From positions 3,723,001-3,787,000 of the forward strand of contig NZ_CP117709.1 in assembly GCF_028622875.1 (NCBI RefSeq): a DNA stretch of 64,000 bases, read 5' to 3'. Position numbers and translations under genes: made by a program. Position 1 is the first letter of the stretch; the number at the start of each line of letters is the position of its first letter. Source of the stretch: Streptomyces sp. MMBL 11-1 (lineage in GTDB: Bacteria > Actinomycetota > Actinomycetes > Streptomycetales > Streptomycetaceae). Below are positions 20,239-29,753 of the stretch, in pieces. Below the pieces are notes generated by a model. The model did no database searches, was not told the DNA's origin, and was given only the letters and a program-made list of their open reading frames with translations.

Positions 20239-22974
20239 GTGGAGTTCCGGCTGCTCGGCACGGTCTCCGTCGAAACGCTCACCGGGCCCCTGCCCCTGGG
20301 GCCGGCCAAACGGCGCAGTCTGCTCGCCGCTCTGCTGCTGTCCGCCAACACACCCGTCTCCATCGGGCGGTTGACGGACTGTCTGTGGGACGACGAGCCG
20401 CCGTCCCAGGCCCGCGGCGTCATCCAGGGGCACGTCTCCCGGCTGCGCGCCCTGCTGGCGGGCGCGGACGCGGAGGCGTACGGGGTGGAGCTCGCCACCG
20501 TCGGCGACGCCTACGTGCTGCGGGCCCCGGAGACACTGCTGGACTCGCAGCGGTTCGAGGAACTGCTGACGCTGGCACGGGAGCAGCGCGACCCCGCCGA
20601 CGCCGTGCTGATGCTCAAGGAGGCCCTGTCCCTGTGGCAGGGCCCCGCGCTCAGCGGGGCGTTCGCCGGTCCGCCGCTCCGGGTGGCCGCGCACTCCCTG
20701 GAGGAATCGCGGCTGGCGACGGTCGAGCAGCTGTCCCGCGCCTACGGGGCGCTCGGGGAGCACCACCGGGCCGCCGCGCTGTTGACGGCGGAGACGGCGG
20801 CGCATCCGCTGCGCGAGTCGCTGGCCGCGGAGCTGATGCTGGCGCTGTTCCGGGCGGGGCGCCAGTCGGAGGCCCTGGACCGCTTCCACCGTACGAGGCG
20901 GCTCCTCGCCGACGAGCTGGGCATCGACCCGGGGCATGAGCTCGCCGACGCCTACGCGCTCATCCTGCGCGGCGCCCCGGGGCCGCCCGCGGGCGCCACC
21001 CCGCCGGAGGCCTCCGGGCCCTCACCCGCCGCCGTGCCGCCGCCCGCCGGGGAGCCGCACCCCGTCGACCTGCTGCCCCGCGCCCCCCGCGGCTTCCACG
21101 GGCGCGCCACCGAACTGGCCGCGCTCAGCCGGTCGGCGGCAGGAGAGGCGCCCGTCTGTCTGGTCACCGGTCCTGCCGGGGTCGGCAAGACGGCGCTGGC
21201 CCTCCAGTGGGCGCACCGCTCCCCCGCGCTCTTCCCTGACGGGCGGCTCTTCGCCGATCTGCGCGGGTTCAGCGCGGCCGGGGAACCCGCGCTCATCGAC
21301 GTCCTGCGGGAGTTCCTGCTCGCGCTGGGCGTCTCCCCGCGCCGCGTTCCGGAGTCCGTGCCGGCCGCCGCCGCGCTGTTCCGCTCGCTGACCGCCCGGC
21401 GCAGGCTGCTGGTGGTCCTGGACAACGCGCGCGACTCCGCCACCGTCAGGACGCTGCTGCCGGGCGGCGCCGACTGCGTCACGCTGGTCACCAGCCGCCA
21501 CCGGCTGGAGGGGCTCATCGCCTCGGACGCCGCCCGGCCGGTCCCGCTCGACACCCTGGAGACCGACGACGGCACGGCGCTGCTCGCCGGGGTGCTGGGG
21601 GAGGAGCGGGTCCTCGCCGAACCGGTGGCGGCCCGCCGGCTCTCCGAGCTGTGCGGCGGACTGCCGCTCGCCCTGCGCGTCACCGCGGCCCGCCTGGCGG
21701 GGCGGCCCCGCTGGACGCTGGCCGCGCTCGCCGGCGAGCTGGCCGACGAGCGCGGCCGGCTGGCGTATCTCGACGTGGACGACACCGGGGTGGCCGCCGC
21801 GCTGCGGCTCACCGTCCAGCATCTGCCGCCCGGGGCCGTCCACCAGCTGGCGCGGCTCGGCCACCATCCGGGCGGCCGTTACGACCCGTACGCGGCGGCC
21901 GCGCTCGCGGGGACGGACCCGGTCACCGCGAGGGCGGCGCTGGAGCAGCTGGCCGCCGCCCACCTCGTCACCGAGACCGCCCCCGGGCGCTGGGTCCTGC
22001 ACGACCTGGTGCGCCTCTACGCCCGCAGCCTGGACCCGGCGTCCGCGCGCGAGGCCCTGATCGGGGTGCTCGACCACTGCATCGCCACCGCCCTGGCCGC
22101 CGCCGACACGGCGGAGCCCGGCGGCGAACCCTGCTTCGTGCTCCCGGAGGACTACCGCCGGCCCAGCGCCGTACGGGACTTCGCCGACCGTGCGGAGGCG
22201 ATGCGCTGGCTGGCCACCGAGCGGGAGGACCTGGCGCTGACCGCCCTGGCGGCCCGGGAGGCGGGGCTCGACGACCGGGCCTGGCGGATCATCCTGCTCC
22301 AGTGGCCGCAGATGGTGTGGCGGGCACGGGACAGCTGGTCCCCGTTGCTGGAACTGGCCCTGGAGTCGGCTCGCGCCGAGAAGGACGCCTACGCGGAGTC
22401 GAGGGTGCTCGCGCTGCTGGGCTGGGTGCTGACGGAGGAGGGCCGCACCACCGAGGCCGCCGCCCTGCTGGAGCACTCGCCCGCGCTCGCCCGCGAGGCC
22501 GGCGACCCGCTCGGCGAGGCCACCGCGCTGATCAACCTGGCGATCGTCCAGGCCGAGCTGGGGTCCCTCCCGACCGCGGTGGAGAACTGCGCACGCGCCG
22601 TCGCACTGGCGCGCCGGGAGGGCGACCGGCACACGGAGATGCTCGCGCTCCAGCACCTCGCCCGGATGCACCTGACCGCGCACCGCCCCGAAGAGGCTCT
22701 CGCCTGCTCCCGGGCCGGGCTCGATCTCGGACCCGAGCACGAGGAGGCGGCGCGCCGTTCCCTGCTGCTGGCCGTCTGCGGCGAGGCCCACCTGGCCCTG
22801 GGCGAGGAGGAGGAAGGCGTACGGCTGCTGGACCGGGCCGCGCAGGAGGCGGAGCGGGCCGGGTACGACGAGGGGGCCGTACGGTCCCTGGCGGCGCTGC
22901 TGAGGGTGTCCGCGCGGGCGGATTTCCGGCGGCGGCACGACGAGGCGCTGCGGCGGATCGCCGAGGAGAGCTGA
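20239..22974 (+). CDS. AfsR/SARP-type transcriptional regulator with NB-ARC and TPR domains
   Basis: The 911-residue protein has an OmpR-like winged helix (EFRLLGTVSVETL, KRRSLLAALLLSANTPVS) and a BTAD domain (about 95-240, ending DELGIDPGHELADAYALIL). A proline-alanine linker, an NTPase with P-loop GPAGVGKTAL near 309 and RRLLVVLDNARDS follow. TPR-like helices run from about 640 to the end. This is the AfsR architecture, a signal-integrating activator of secondary metabolism. GTG 20239 follows GGAAGGGGA. No biosynthetic cluster lies beside it, so it may act on distant genes or on the lipoprotein gene downstream. Confidence 0.9.
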   Translation: MEFRLLGTVSVETLTGPLPLGPAKRRSLLAALLLSANTPVSIGRLTDCLWDDEPPSQARGVIQGHVSRLRALLAGADAEAYGVELATVGDAYVLRAPETLLDSQRFEELLTLAREQRDPADAVLMLKEALSLWQGPALSGAFAGPPLRVAAHSLEESRLATVEQLSRAYGALGEHHRAAALLTAETAAHPLRESLAAELMLALFRAGRQSEALDRFHRTRRLLADELGIDPGHELADAYALILRGAPGPPAGATPPEASGPSPAAVPPPAGEPHPVDLLPRAPRGFHGRATELAALSRSAAGEAPVCLVTGPAGVGKTALALQWAHRSPALFPDGRLFADLRGFSAAGEPALIDVLREFLLALGVSPRRVPESVPAAAALFRSLTARRRLLVVLDNARDSATVRTLLPGGADCVTLVTSRHRLEGLIASDAARPVPLDTLETDDGTALLAGVLGEERVLAEPVAARRLSELCGGLPLALRVTAARLAGRPRWTLAALAGELADERGRLAYLDVDDTGVAAALRLTVQHLPPGAVHQLARLGHHPGGRYDPYAAAALAGTDPVTARAALEQLAAAHLVTETAPGRWVLHDLVRLYARSLDPASAREALIGVLDHCIATALAAADTAEPGGEPCFVLPEDYRRPSAVRDFADRAEAMRWLATEREDLALTALAAREAGLDDRAWRIILLQWPQMVWRARDSWSPLLELALESARAEKDAYAESRVLALLGWVLTEEGRTTEAAALLEHSPALAREAGDPLGEATALINLAIVQAELGSLPTAVENCARAVALARREGDRHTEMLALQHLARMHLTAHRPEEALACSRAGLDLGPEHEEAARRSLLLAVCGEAHLALGEEEEGVRLLDRAAQEAERAGYDEGAVRSLAALLRVSARADFRRRHDEALRRIAEES

Positions 22975-23138
22975 GCGGAGCGGCGTCCGGAGCGGCCCCG
23001 CCCGGCCCGACGTCAGCAGGACGTCAGCGGGACGGCAGCGATACGTGAGCGGCGGCGGGCAGAGTCGCTCCCGTAAGCCGCTCACGGGCGGACGTCTCGA
23101 CCGGGCGTCCGCTCCACCGTCACCTCGGGGGAATCTCC

Positions 23139-23855
23139 ATGCGCACCTTCCGCCACCGCACCACCGTCCTGGCCGCCGCGACCACGGCGGCCCTCGCTCT
23201 CACCCTCACCGCCTGCGGTGACGACGGCACCGGCACCCGGTCGGAGGGCCCGGCGGCGAGCGACTCCGCGACCGTCGCCGCGTCGGCCGCCGAATCCGGG
23301 AAGGCCGCCGACGACGCGGCGGAGACCGGCACCGCGGGATCCACCGGCAGCGGCAGCGGCACCGGGACCGCGCAGGCCGCGGGCACCACCAAGAGCTCCG
23401 CCGGCTCCGGCGGCACGTCCGCCAAGGCCGCCGCCCCCCTCTGCACGGCGAAGGGCCTGTCGATCACCGCCGAGCGCCAGGACGGCCCGCCCTACACCCA
23501 CCTCACGCTGAGCGCGAAGAACACCTCCGGGGCCGGCTGCGAGATGAAGGAGTACCCGCACATCCACTTCCTGGACAACGCGCGGGGCATCGTCCCGCCC
23601 GTCGCCAAGAGCAAGCCGGAGACCCCGGTGATCCTGGAGCCCGGTCAGTCGGCCTATGTCGCGGTGCGCATGTCCGAGGGCGGCCGGAAGGAGAGCACCG
23701 AGACGGTGAAGGAGTTCACGGTCACGCTGAAGGCCAACGGCGGCGGCATGGCGGTCGTGCCGTCGCCCGCCCCCGAGGGCCTCTCCGTCAACCCGCAGAA
23801 GTGGGCCACGGGCTACTGGACCACGGAGCTGCGCAACGGCGCCGACGACTTCTAG
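23139..23855 (+). CDS. DUF4232 lipoprotein
   Basis: The N-terminus ends in the lipobox LTAC near residue 26, so the protein is exported and lipid-anchored. A low-complexity Ser/Gly/Ala/Thr region of about 80 residues leads to a DUF4232 domain (CTAKGLSITAERQDG, HLTLSAKNTSGAGCEMKEYP, ILEPGQSAYVAVRM). Such domains adopt an immunoglobulin-like beta fold in actinobacterial surface proteins. Function is unknown. A CGGGGGAA ribosome site precedes ATG 23139. Confidence 0.85.
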   Translation: MRTFRHRTTVLAAATTAALALTLTACGDDGTGTRSEGPAASDSATVAASAAESGKAADDAAETGTAGSTGSGSGTGTAQAAGTTKSSAGSGGTSAKAAAPLCTAKGLSITAERQDGPPYTHLTLSAKNTSGAGCEMKEYPHIHFLDNARGIVPPVAKSKPETPVILEPGQSAYVAVRMSEGGRKESTETVKEFTVTLKANGGGMAVVPSPAPEGLSVNPQKWATGYWTTELRNGADDF

Positions 23856-23873
23856 GCGGAGCGGGCGGGCCAC

Positions 23874-23955
23874 CCGAGGGCCCGTACCGACAGACGGCCG
23901 GCCGGGCCGTACCGAGGGCCCGTACCGACAGACGGCGGCCGGGCCGCCTGTCGGT
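23874..23955. repeat. Direct repeat plus terminator hairpin
   Basis: A 24-base unit beginning CCGAGGGCCCGTACCGACAG occurs at about 23874 and 23912, and the end of the second unit pairs with CTGTCGG to form a strong stem. It lies between two convergent genes and probably terminates both. Confidence 0.6.
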
Positions 23956-23969
23956 CTCTCTCAGTCCCC

Positions 23970-25787
23970 TCAGCCCTGCTCGTCCATGCCCGCCAGCACC
24001 AGCGGCAGCCGGGGCGTTCCCTCCGCGGTCACACGGACGGGGACGCCCCAGTCCTGCTGGTGCACATGGCAGGCCGGGTACTCGTTGGCCGGGTCGTCGT
24101 CGCAGGACGCCGCCATCGCGGAGACGTGCAGCACGCCTTCGGTGACCCCGTCCGCGAGGACCAGGTCGCGCCCGAGGTCCGTCCCCGCGCCGGAGCCCTC
24201 CGCCAGCAGCTCGGGCGGGGTCGCGGAGACCAGCAGCCGGGTCGAGGGGCCGTAGCGGGTGTCCAGCTTCTGGCCCGCGGGCGCCTGGAAGACGACGTCG
24301 AGGCGGAGGGTGCCCGGGGCGATCTCGGTCGCGGCCCGCTGGGTGCGGTGCGCCTGACCGGCGACCCGGACCGCCTCCTCCGGCAGCCGGAGCCGGGTCA
24401 GCCGGTGGCGGGCCGACTCGACGACGACCAGATCGCCGTCGACCAGCACCGCGTCGCTGGGCTCGCGGACATCGGTGGCCAGGGTGGTGACCTCGCCGGA
24501 GGCCGGGTCGTACCGGCGCAGGGCGTGGTTGTACGTGTCGCTGATCGCGACCGACCCGTCGGGCAGGGCGGTCACGCCGAGCGGATGCTGGAGGAGCGCC
24601 TGGCCGGCGGCCCCGTCGCGGTGGCCGAAGTCGAAGAGCCCGGTGCCGACGGCGGTGCGGACGTGCTCGTCGCGGTCGACCCAGCGCAGCGCGGAGGTCT
24701 CCGAGTCGGCGACCCAGAGCCGCTCGCCGTCGGCGGAGACGGCGAGCCCGGACGGCTGGGCGAACCAGGCCTCGGCGGCCGGCCCGTCGACCAGGCCCTC
24801 GTTGGTGGTCCCGGCGGCGACGCGTACGGTCGCGCTCTGCGGGTCGTACGTCCACAGCTGGTGCACCCCCGCCATGGCGATCCACAGCCGGTCACCGAAC
24901 CAGGCGATGTCCCACGGCGAGGAGAGGTCCACCTCGCGCGCCGGACCACTGGTCGCGGTCCCCTGCCACCACTGGCGGCCGGTCCCGGCGAGGGTGCTGG
25001 TCACTCCGGTCGTGAGGTCCAGGGCGCGGATGGCGTGGTTGACGGTGTCCGCGACGGCGATCCGGCCGTCGGGCAGCGCGGCGAGCCCCTGCGGTTCGCT
25101 GAACCGGGCCTCGTCCGGGCCGCCGTCGCTCAACCCTCGTTCGCCCGTGCCGAAGTGGCGGCGTACGGTCTCGCCGTCGGCGTCCAGCTCGACGAGGCGG
25201 TGCCGGGTGGTGTCGGAGACCAGGATTCCGCCGTCCGGCAGGAGCAGCGCCTTGCCGGGGAAGCGCAGATGCGTGGCGACGGGCTCGGGCGCGACGTAGG
25301 GGCCGTCACCGCGGTGCAGCGTGCCCTTGGCCCCGTGCTCGGCCTCCAGCTCCTCGACGAGCTTCTCGATGGCGTGCGCGTGGCCCTCGCCCGCGTGCTG
25401 GGCGACGACGTAGCCCTCGGGGTCGATCACGACGAGCGTCGGCCAGGCGCGTACGGCGTACTGCTTCCAGGTGGCCAGCTCGGGGTCGTCGAGGACGGGG
25501 TGGTGGACCTCGTAGCGCTCGACGGCGTCGACGACGGCCTGGTGCTCGGCCTCATGGACGAACTTGGGCGAGTGGACGCCGATGATCACCACGGTGTCGC
25601 GGTGCTTCTCCTCCAGCTCGCGCAGCTCGTCCAGGACATGCAGACAGTTCACACAGCAGAACGTCCAGAAGTCGAGGATGACGATGCGGCCTCGCAGGTC
25701 AGCGAGGGTGTACTGCCGGTCGCCTGTATTGAGCCAGCCGCCCTTGCCGATGAGTTCGGGGGCGCGGACGCGTGCACGTGATGCCAT
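23970..25787 (-). CDS. Thioredoxin-like protein with NHL beta-propeller
   Basis: The N-terminal domain is an AhpC/TlpA-like thioredoxin fold with redox motif CVNC at residues 45-48 (context FWTFCCVNCLHV), followed by VVIIGVHSPKF. From about residue 190 six NHL-type repeats follow (SDTTRHRLVELDADG, ADTVNHAIRALD, SDTYNHALRRYD). A final beta domain is present. The layout corresponds to NHL-repeat proteins such as animal NHLRC2. No signal peptide is present, so it should act in the cytoplasm. ATG 25787 is chosen because the domain begins directly after it. Confidence 0.88.
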   Translation of the reverse strand: MASRARVRAPELIGKGGWLNTGDRQYTLADLRGRIVILDFWTFCCVNCLHVLDELRELEEKHRDTVVIIGVHSPKFVHEAEHQAVVDAVERYEVHHPVLDDPELATWKQYAVRAWPTLVVIDPEGYVVAQHAGEGHAHAIEKLVEELEAEHGAKGTLHRGDGPYVAPEPVATHLRFPGKALLLPDGGILVSDTTRHRLVELDADGETVRRHFGTGERGLSDGGPDEARFSEPQGLAALPDGRIAVADTVNHAIRALDLTTGVTSTLAGTGRQWWQGTATSGPAREVDLSSPWDIAWFGDRLWIAMAGVHQLWTYDPQSATVRVAAGTTNEGLVDGPAAEAWFAQPSGLAVSADGERLWVADSETSALRWVDRDEHVRTAVGTGLFDFGHRDGAAGQALLQHPLGVTALPDGSVAISDTYNHALRRYDPASGEVTTLATDVREPSDAVLVDGDLVVVESARHRLTRLRLPEEAVRVAGQAHRTQRAATEIAPGTLRLDVVFQAPAGQKLDTRYGPSTRLLVSATPPELLAEGSGAGTDLGRDLVLADGVTEGVLHVSAMAASCDDDPANEYPACHVHQQDWGVPVRVTAEGTPRLPLVLAGMDEQG

Positions 25788-25851
25788 GCCACCAGTCAAC
25801 ACCGTGACCGCCTGCGCGCATTCCGCCGGACCCCGGGGGAACCTGTGACGC

Positions 25852-26343
25852 ATGAGACTTCTCGTACGTGAGCGGCTGTTCGCCATCGGCGACGACTACT
25901 GGATCGAGGACGACGGGGGCCGCAAGGTCTTCCTGGTCGACGGCAAGGCGATGCGGCTGCGCGACACCTTCGAGCTGAAGGACGCCGACGGCCGGGTCCT
26001 GGTCGAACTGCGGCAGAAGCTGATCAGCCTGCGGGACACCATGCTCATCGAGCGGGGCGGCGAGGAGCTGGCCAAGGTCAAGCGCAAGCGGCTGTCGCTG
26101 CTCCGCAACCACTACCGGGTGACGCTGGTGGACGGCACGGAGCTGGACGTCAGCGGCAGGATCCTGGACCGCGAGTTCGCCATCGAGTACGACGGGGAAC
26201 TGCTGGCCCAGGTCTCGCGCCGCTGGCTGACCCTCCGGGACACGTACGGCATCGATGTCGTCCGGGACGACGCCGACACCGCGCTGCTCGTCGCGGTGTC
26301 GATGTGCGTGATCGTGCTGGCGGACAAGGAGAACGAGGGCTGA
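25852..26343 (+). CDS. LURP-one-related (tubby-like fold) protein
   Basis: The 163-residue protein consists of repeating beta hairpins of the type FLVDGKAMRLRDTFELKD, VELRQKLISLRDTMLIER and AQVSRRWLTLRDTYGIDV. This is characteristic of the LURP-one/tubby C-terminal-like family. A hydrophobic segment (ALLVAVSMCVIVLA) lies near the end. The bacterial members have no fixed function. It is divergent from the thioredoxin/NHL gene with only 64 bases between the starts. Confidence 0.8.
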   Translation: MRLLVRERLFAIGDDYWIEDDGGRKVFLVDGKAMRLRDTFELKDADGRVLVELRQKLISLRDTMLIERGGEELAKVKRKRLSLLRNHYRVTLVDGTELDVSGRILDREFAIEYDGELLAQVSRRWLTLRDTYGIDVVRDDADTALLVAVSMCVIVLADKENEG

Positions 26344-26370
26344 AGCGCCCCGCCGCACGCGAGGGCCGTT

Positions 26371-26384
26371 GTTTCACGTGAAAC
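26371..26384. promoter_or_regulatory. parS site (ParB binding)
   Basis: GTTTCACGTGAAAC is an exact match to the 14-bp parS consensus of Streptomyces, where some twenty sites cluster around oriC. The site is intergenic, between the LURP-like gene and the nitrilase-family gene. Confidence 0.93.
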
Positions 26385-26412
26385 GTCGCCGAAGGCCGCG
26401 AAGGCCGCCGGG

Positions 26413-26500
26413 CTGCCCTCTCAGCACCTCCCGGGCCCCCTCTCAGCACCTCCCGGCCCCCTCTCAGCGCCTCCGGGCCCTCGGAGCGCCTCCCAGCCCC
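26413..26500. repeat. Short GC-rich tandem repeat
   Basis: About four imperfect copies of a unit like CCCCCTCTCAGCACCTCC fill the spacer between the parS site and the stop of the nitrilase-family gene. No function is evident. Confidence 0.65.
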
Positions 26501-26501
26501 C

Positions 26502-27293
26502 TCAGAGCGGCGGGGCAAGCCCCAGCCGCCGGTCCTTCAGCGCCGGGAACTGCTCCCGGGTCACCCGCACCTTGTCCGCGTCCAGCTCGACGGTCAGGAC
26601 CTCTTCGTCCGCGCCTGCCTGGGCCAGCACCTCGCCCCAGGGGTCGACGACGATGCTGTGCCCGGCCTGCTGGATGTCGCCGTGGGTGCCGGCCGTTCCG
26701 ACGGCCAGGACGTACGCCTGGTTCTCCACGGCACGGGCCTGCGCCAGGAGGGTCCAGTGGGAGCGCCGGCGCTCGGGCCAGCCCGCCGCGACGACCAGCG
26801 TCTCGGCGCCCGCGTCGACGAGCCCCCGGAACTGCTCGGGGAAGCGCAGGTCGTAACAGGTGGCGAGGCCCAGGGTGGTCTCCGGCAGGGGGACCGTCAC
26901 CAACTCCTCGCCCGCGCCCATCATCACGGCCTCGCCCCGGTCGAAGCCGAAGCGGTGGATCTTGCGGTAGACGGCCGTGCGCTCGCCCTGCGGCGAGAAG
27001 ACCAGGCTGGTGTTGTAAAGCGTGCCGTCGTCCGCCCGCTCGACGAAGGAACCGGCGTGCAGCCAGGCCCCGGCCTCGGCGGCGGCCTTCGCCATCACCT
27101 CGTGCGTCGGGCCCTCCAGGGGCTCGGCCTCCGCTTCGAACGCGGTGTAGGCGAACGCCCCGACCGGCCACAGTTCAGGAAGAACCACCAGGTCAGCACC
27201 GCGCTGGGCGACCACCATCGAGGCCGCCCGCACCCTGCGGGCATCGACGGATTCGTCCGGGTCAACTGCGATCTGGATGAGAGAGGCGCGCAC
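26502..27293 (-). CDS. Carbon-nitrogen hydrolase (nitrilase superfamily)
   Basis: The 263-residue enzyme shows the Glu-Lys-Cys triad of the superfamily: Glu 40 in VVLPELWP, Lys 111 in YRKIHRFGF and Cys 146 in LATCYDLRFPE. Members hydrolyse omega-amides or carbamoyl compounds; the YDLRFPE context is close to the Nit2/omega-amidase group, but the substrate cannot be read from sequence. ATG 27293 gives MRASLIQIAVD, the usual first strand. The gene ends just downstream of the parS site. Confidence 0.88.
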   Translation of the reverse strand: MRASLIQIAVDPDESVDARRVRAASMVVAQRGADLVVLPELWPVGAFAYTAFEAEAEPLEGPTHEVMAKAAAEAGAWLHAGSFVERADDGTLYNTSLVFSPQGERTAVYRKIHRFGFDRGEAVMMGAGEELVTVPLPETTLGLATCYDLRFPEQFRGLVDAGAETLVVAAGWPERRRSHWTLLAQARAVENQAYVLAVGTAGTHGDIQQAGHSIVVDPWGEVLAQAGADEEVLTVELDADKVRVTREQFPALKDRRLGLAPPL

Positions 27294-27514
27294 ACTACCA
27301 CCGTCCTGGCATTCGAGCCGTCAACACGGGCCTACGATCGTCACACCAAAGCACTGCCGGGGTGCCTGCTCGCAGCGTAACTTGGACCCATCGCCGGTGG
27401 GTCCGGCGGTCGAACCTGCACGCAGCTCGCCGACAGCGCCGTCAGTGCCAGCCCACCCGCCAGCACTCCCTGCTCTCTCCAGCCCATGCACCGCAGAACC
27501 GCACGAGGGGTCCC

Positions 27515-28339
27515 GTGACCGTCCATCCCAGCCTCCAGCCCTACACCGACGCCGCGACCCACTCCATCGAGGCGATAGCCGAGCTGGTGAAGCCTCTCCC
27601 CGAGGGCGAGTGGAACCGCCGAACGCCCTGCCCGGGATGGTCGGTGCGCGACATCGTGTCGCACGTCATCGGCATGGAGTGCGAGATGCTCGGCGATCCC
27701 CGGCCGATCCACTCCCTCCCGCGCGACCTCTACCACGTGCAGAGCGACTTCGCCCGCTACATGGAGATGCAGGTCGACGTCCGGCGGCACCACACCTCCC
27801 CGGAGATCACCGCCGAGCTGGAGTACGTCCTCATCCGCCGGGCCCGCCAGATCCGCAACGAGTCGCGCAGCCCCGAGACCAAGGTGCGCGCGCCGCTGGG
27901 CGCCGAGCAGACCCTCGAAACAGCGCTGAACCTGCGGGCGTTCGACGTCTGGGTGCACGAGCAGGACCTGCGCGCCACGCTCGGGCAGCCCGGCAACCTG
28001 GACTCCCCCGGCGCCCTGATCACCCGGGACATGCTGCTCGCCGGGCTGCCGAAGGTGGTCGCCAAGAAGGCGGGCGCGCCCGCGAATTCGGCGGTCGTCT
28101 TCGACGTGCACGGGCCGGTGGAGTTCCTGCGGACGGTACGGGTCGACGCGGAGGGCCGCGGCTCGGTCGACGGCGCGCCCTCACTCGGCCCCGCGGTGAC
28201 GCTGTCGCTGGACTGGGAGACGTACGTCCGGCTCGCCTGCGGCCGGGTCCGCCACACGGCCGTCGCCGACCGGATCAAGGTCGAGGGCGACCAGGAGCTG
28301 GCCACCGCGATCCTGGACAACTTCGCCGTGACCCCGTGA
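27515..28339 (+). CDS. Maleylpyruvate isomerase family mycothiol-dependent enzyme
   Basis: The 274-residue protein has a DinB/MDMPI N-terminal helical bundle starting with PYTDAATHSIEAIAELV and RTPCPGWSVRDIVSHVIGME. His in SHVIG and the later RAFDVWVHEQDLRATLG supply the metal-binding histidines of mycothiol-dependent enzymes. A C-terminal SCP-like domain follows (VTLSLDWETYVRLACGR). Mycothiol replaces glutathione in actinobacteria, so a thiol-transfer or detoxification role is likely. GTG 27515 follows CGAGGGG. Confidence 0.87.
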   Translation: MTVHPSLQPYTDAATHSIEAIAELVKPLPEGEWNRRTPCPGWSVRDIVSHVIGMECEMLGDPRPIHSLPRDLYHVQSDFARYMEMQVDVRRHHTSPEITAELEYVLIRRARQIRNESRSPETKVRAPLGAEQTLETALNLRAFDVWVHEQDLRATLGQPGNLDSPGALITRDMLLAGLPKVVAKKAGAPANSAVVFDVHGPVEFLRTVRVDAEGRGSVDGAPSLGPAVTLSLDWETYVRLACGRVRHTAVADRIKVEGDQELATAILDNFAVTP

Positions 28340-28445
28340 CCCCGTGACCCCGCGTTCCATGACCCCGTAGAACCGTCCTCCGCCCCGGCGGCGCCCGTCC
28401 CGGACCATGGGCGACGGGCGCGCCGCCGAGCGGCGAAGGAGGCGG

Positions 28446-29753
28446 CTACGCCGGTACGTGCACGGCCTCGACGCGGCTCACCACGTGGTGCTCGCGTTCC
28501 CTGAGCGCCGCCCGGCGGCGCAGCCGCAGGATCTGGGTGACGCCGAGCGCCTCCAGGACGAAGACCGAGGCGAACGCGGCACGGTAGTTGTCGCCCGTGG
28601 CGTCCAGCAGGACCCCGACGGCGAACAGGGTGGTCATCGAGGCGATGAACCCGCCCATGTTGACGATCCCCGAGGCGGTGCCCTGGCGTTCGGGCGGATT
28701 GGCCGGCCGGGCGAAGTCGAAGCCGACCATCGAGGCCGGTCCGCAGGTACCGAGCACCACGCACAGGGCGACCAGCAGCCACATCGGCGTACGGTCGGCC
28801 GGGTAGAGGATCGCGGACGCCCAGAGCAGGGCCGTCATCGCCACCGTGCCCAGCGCGATGGGGATCCGTGCCTCGTGGTGGCGGGCGATGATCTGCCCGT
28901 AGACGAGCCCCACCACCATGTTGGACAGCACCACCAGGGTGAGCAGCGTGCCCGCCGTTCCCCGGCTCAGCCCCTGTGCCTCGACCAGGAACGGCATCCC
29001 CCACAGCAGCAGGAACACCATCGCGGGGAACTGGGTGGTGAAGTGCACCCACATCCCGAGCCGGGTCCCCGGCTCCCGCCAGGCGGCGGCGAGCTGCCGA
29101 CGGACGTACGCGGCCCCGGCGTGCGCGGCGGGCGGCGGCTCGTGGCCCTCGGGGTGGTCCTTCAGGAACAGCAGGAGCGGCACCAGCACCACGACACCGG
29201 CCAGCGAGCTGCCGACGAACGTCGCGGTCCAGCCGTAGCTGTGCAGCGCCCGCGCGATGAACAGCGTCGAGACGAGGTTGCCCGCCATCCCGAACAACGC
29301 CGCGACCTGGCCGATCAGCGGTCCGCGCCGGGCCGGGAACCAGCGGCTGCCGAGCCGCAGCACGCTGATGAACGTCATCGCGTCGCCGCAGCCGAGCAAC
29401 GCGCGGGCCGCCAGCGCCATGCCGTACGAGGGGGAGAGCGCGAAGCCGAGCTGTCCGACGGTGAACAGGACGGCCCCGATCGTGAGGACCTTCTTGGTGC
29501 CGAGCCGGTCGACCATCAGACCGACGGGTATCTGCATGCCCGCGTAGACGAGGAGCTGGAGGATCGAGAACGTGGACAGCGCGGAGGCGTTGACGTCGAA
29601 CCGGTCGGCGGCGTCGAGTCCGGCGACGCCCAGGCTGGTACGGAAGATGATCGCGACGAAGTAGACGGCGACCCCGATGCCCCAGACCCAGGCGGCACTC
29701 CGGCCGCCGGGTGGATCACCGGGCAGGGAGAGCGTGGGGGCGGCCGAGCTCAC
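28446..29753 (-). CDS. MFS transporter
   Basis: The 435-residue protein has twelve predicted transmembrane helices. The typical MFS motif between helices 2 and 3 is present (GLMVDRLGTKKVLTIG). Overall similarity is to the nitrate/sugar-phosphate-like or phthalate-type group, but the substrate is not clear. Its start overlaps the stop of the upstream GntR regulator (GTGA), so regulator and transporter form one operon and the regulator probably senses the transported compound or a product of it. Confidence 0.88.
   Translation of the reverse strand: MSSAAPTLSLPGDPPGGRSAAWVWGIGVAVYFVAIIFRTSLGVAGLDAADRFDVNASALSTFSILQLLVYAGMQIPVGLMVDRLGTKKVLTIGAVLFTVGQLGFALSPSYGMALAARALLGCGDAMTFISVLRLGSRWFPARRGPLIGQVAALFGMAGNLVSTLFIARALHSYGWTATFVGSSLAGVVVLVPLLLFLKDHPEGHEPPPAAHAGAAYVRRQLAAAWREPGTRLGMWVHFTTQFPAMVFLLLWGMPFLVEAQGLSRGTAGTLLTLVVLSNMVVGLVYGQIIARHHEARIPIALGTVAMTALLWASAILYPADRTPMWLLVALCVVLGTCGPASMVGFDFARPANPPERQGTASGIVNMGGFIASMTTLFAVGVLLDATGDNYRAAFASVFVLEALGVTQILRLRRRAALREREHHVVSRVEAVHVPA

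Noticed and set aside
20239..22974. AfsR itself or a cluster-specific activator
   Set aside because: Domain order is AfsR-like, but no kinase partner, afsS-like gene or biosynthetic genes lie beside it, so a specific name is not justified.
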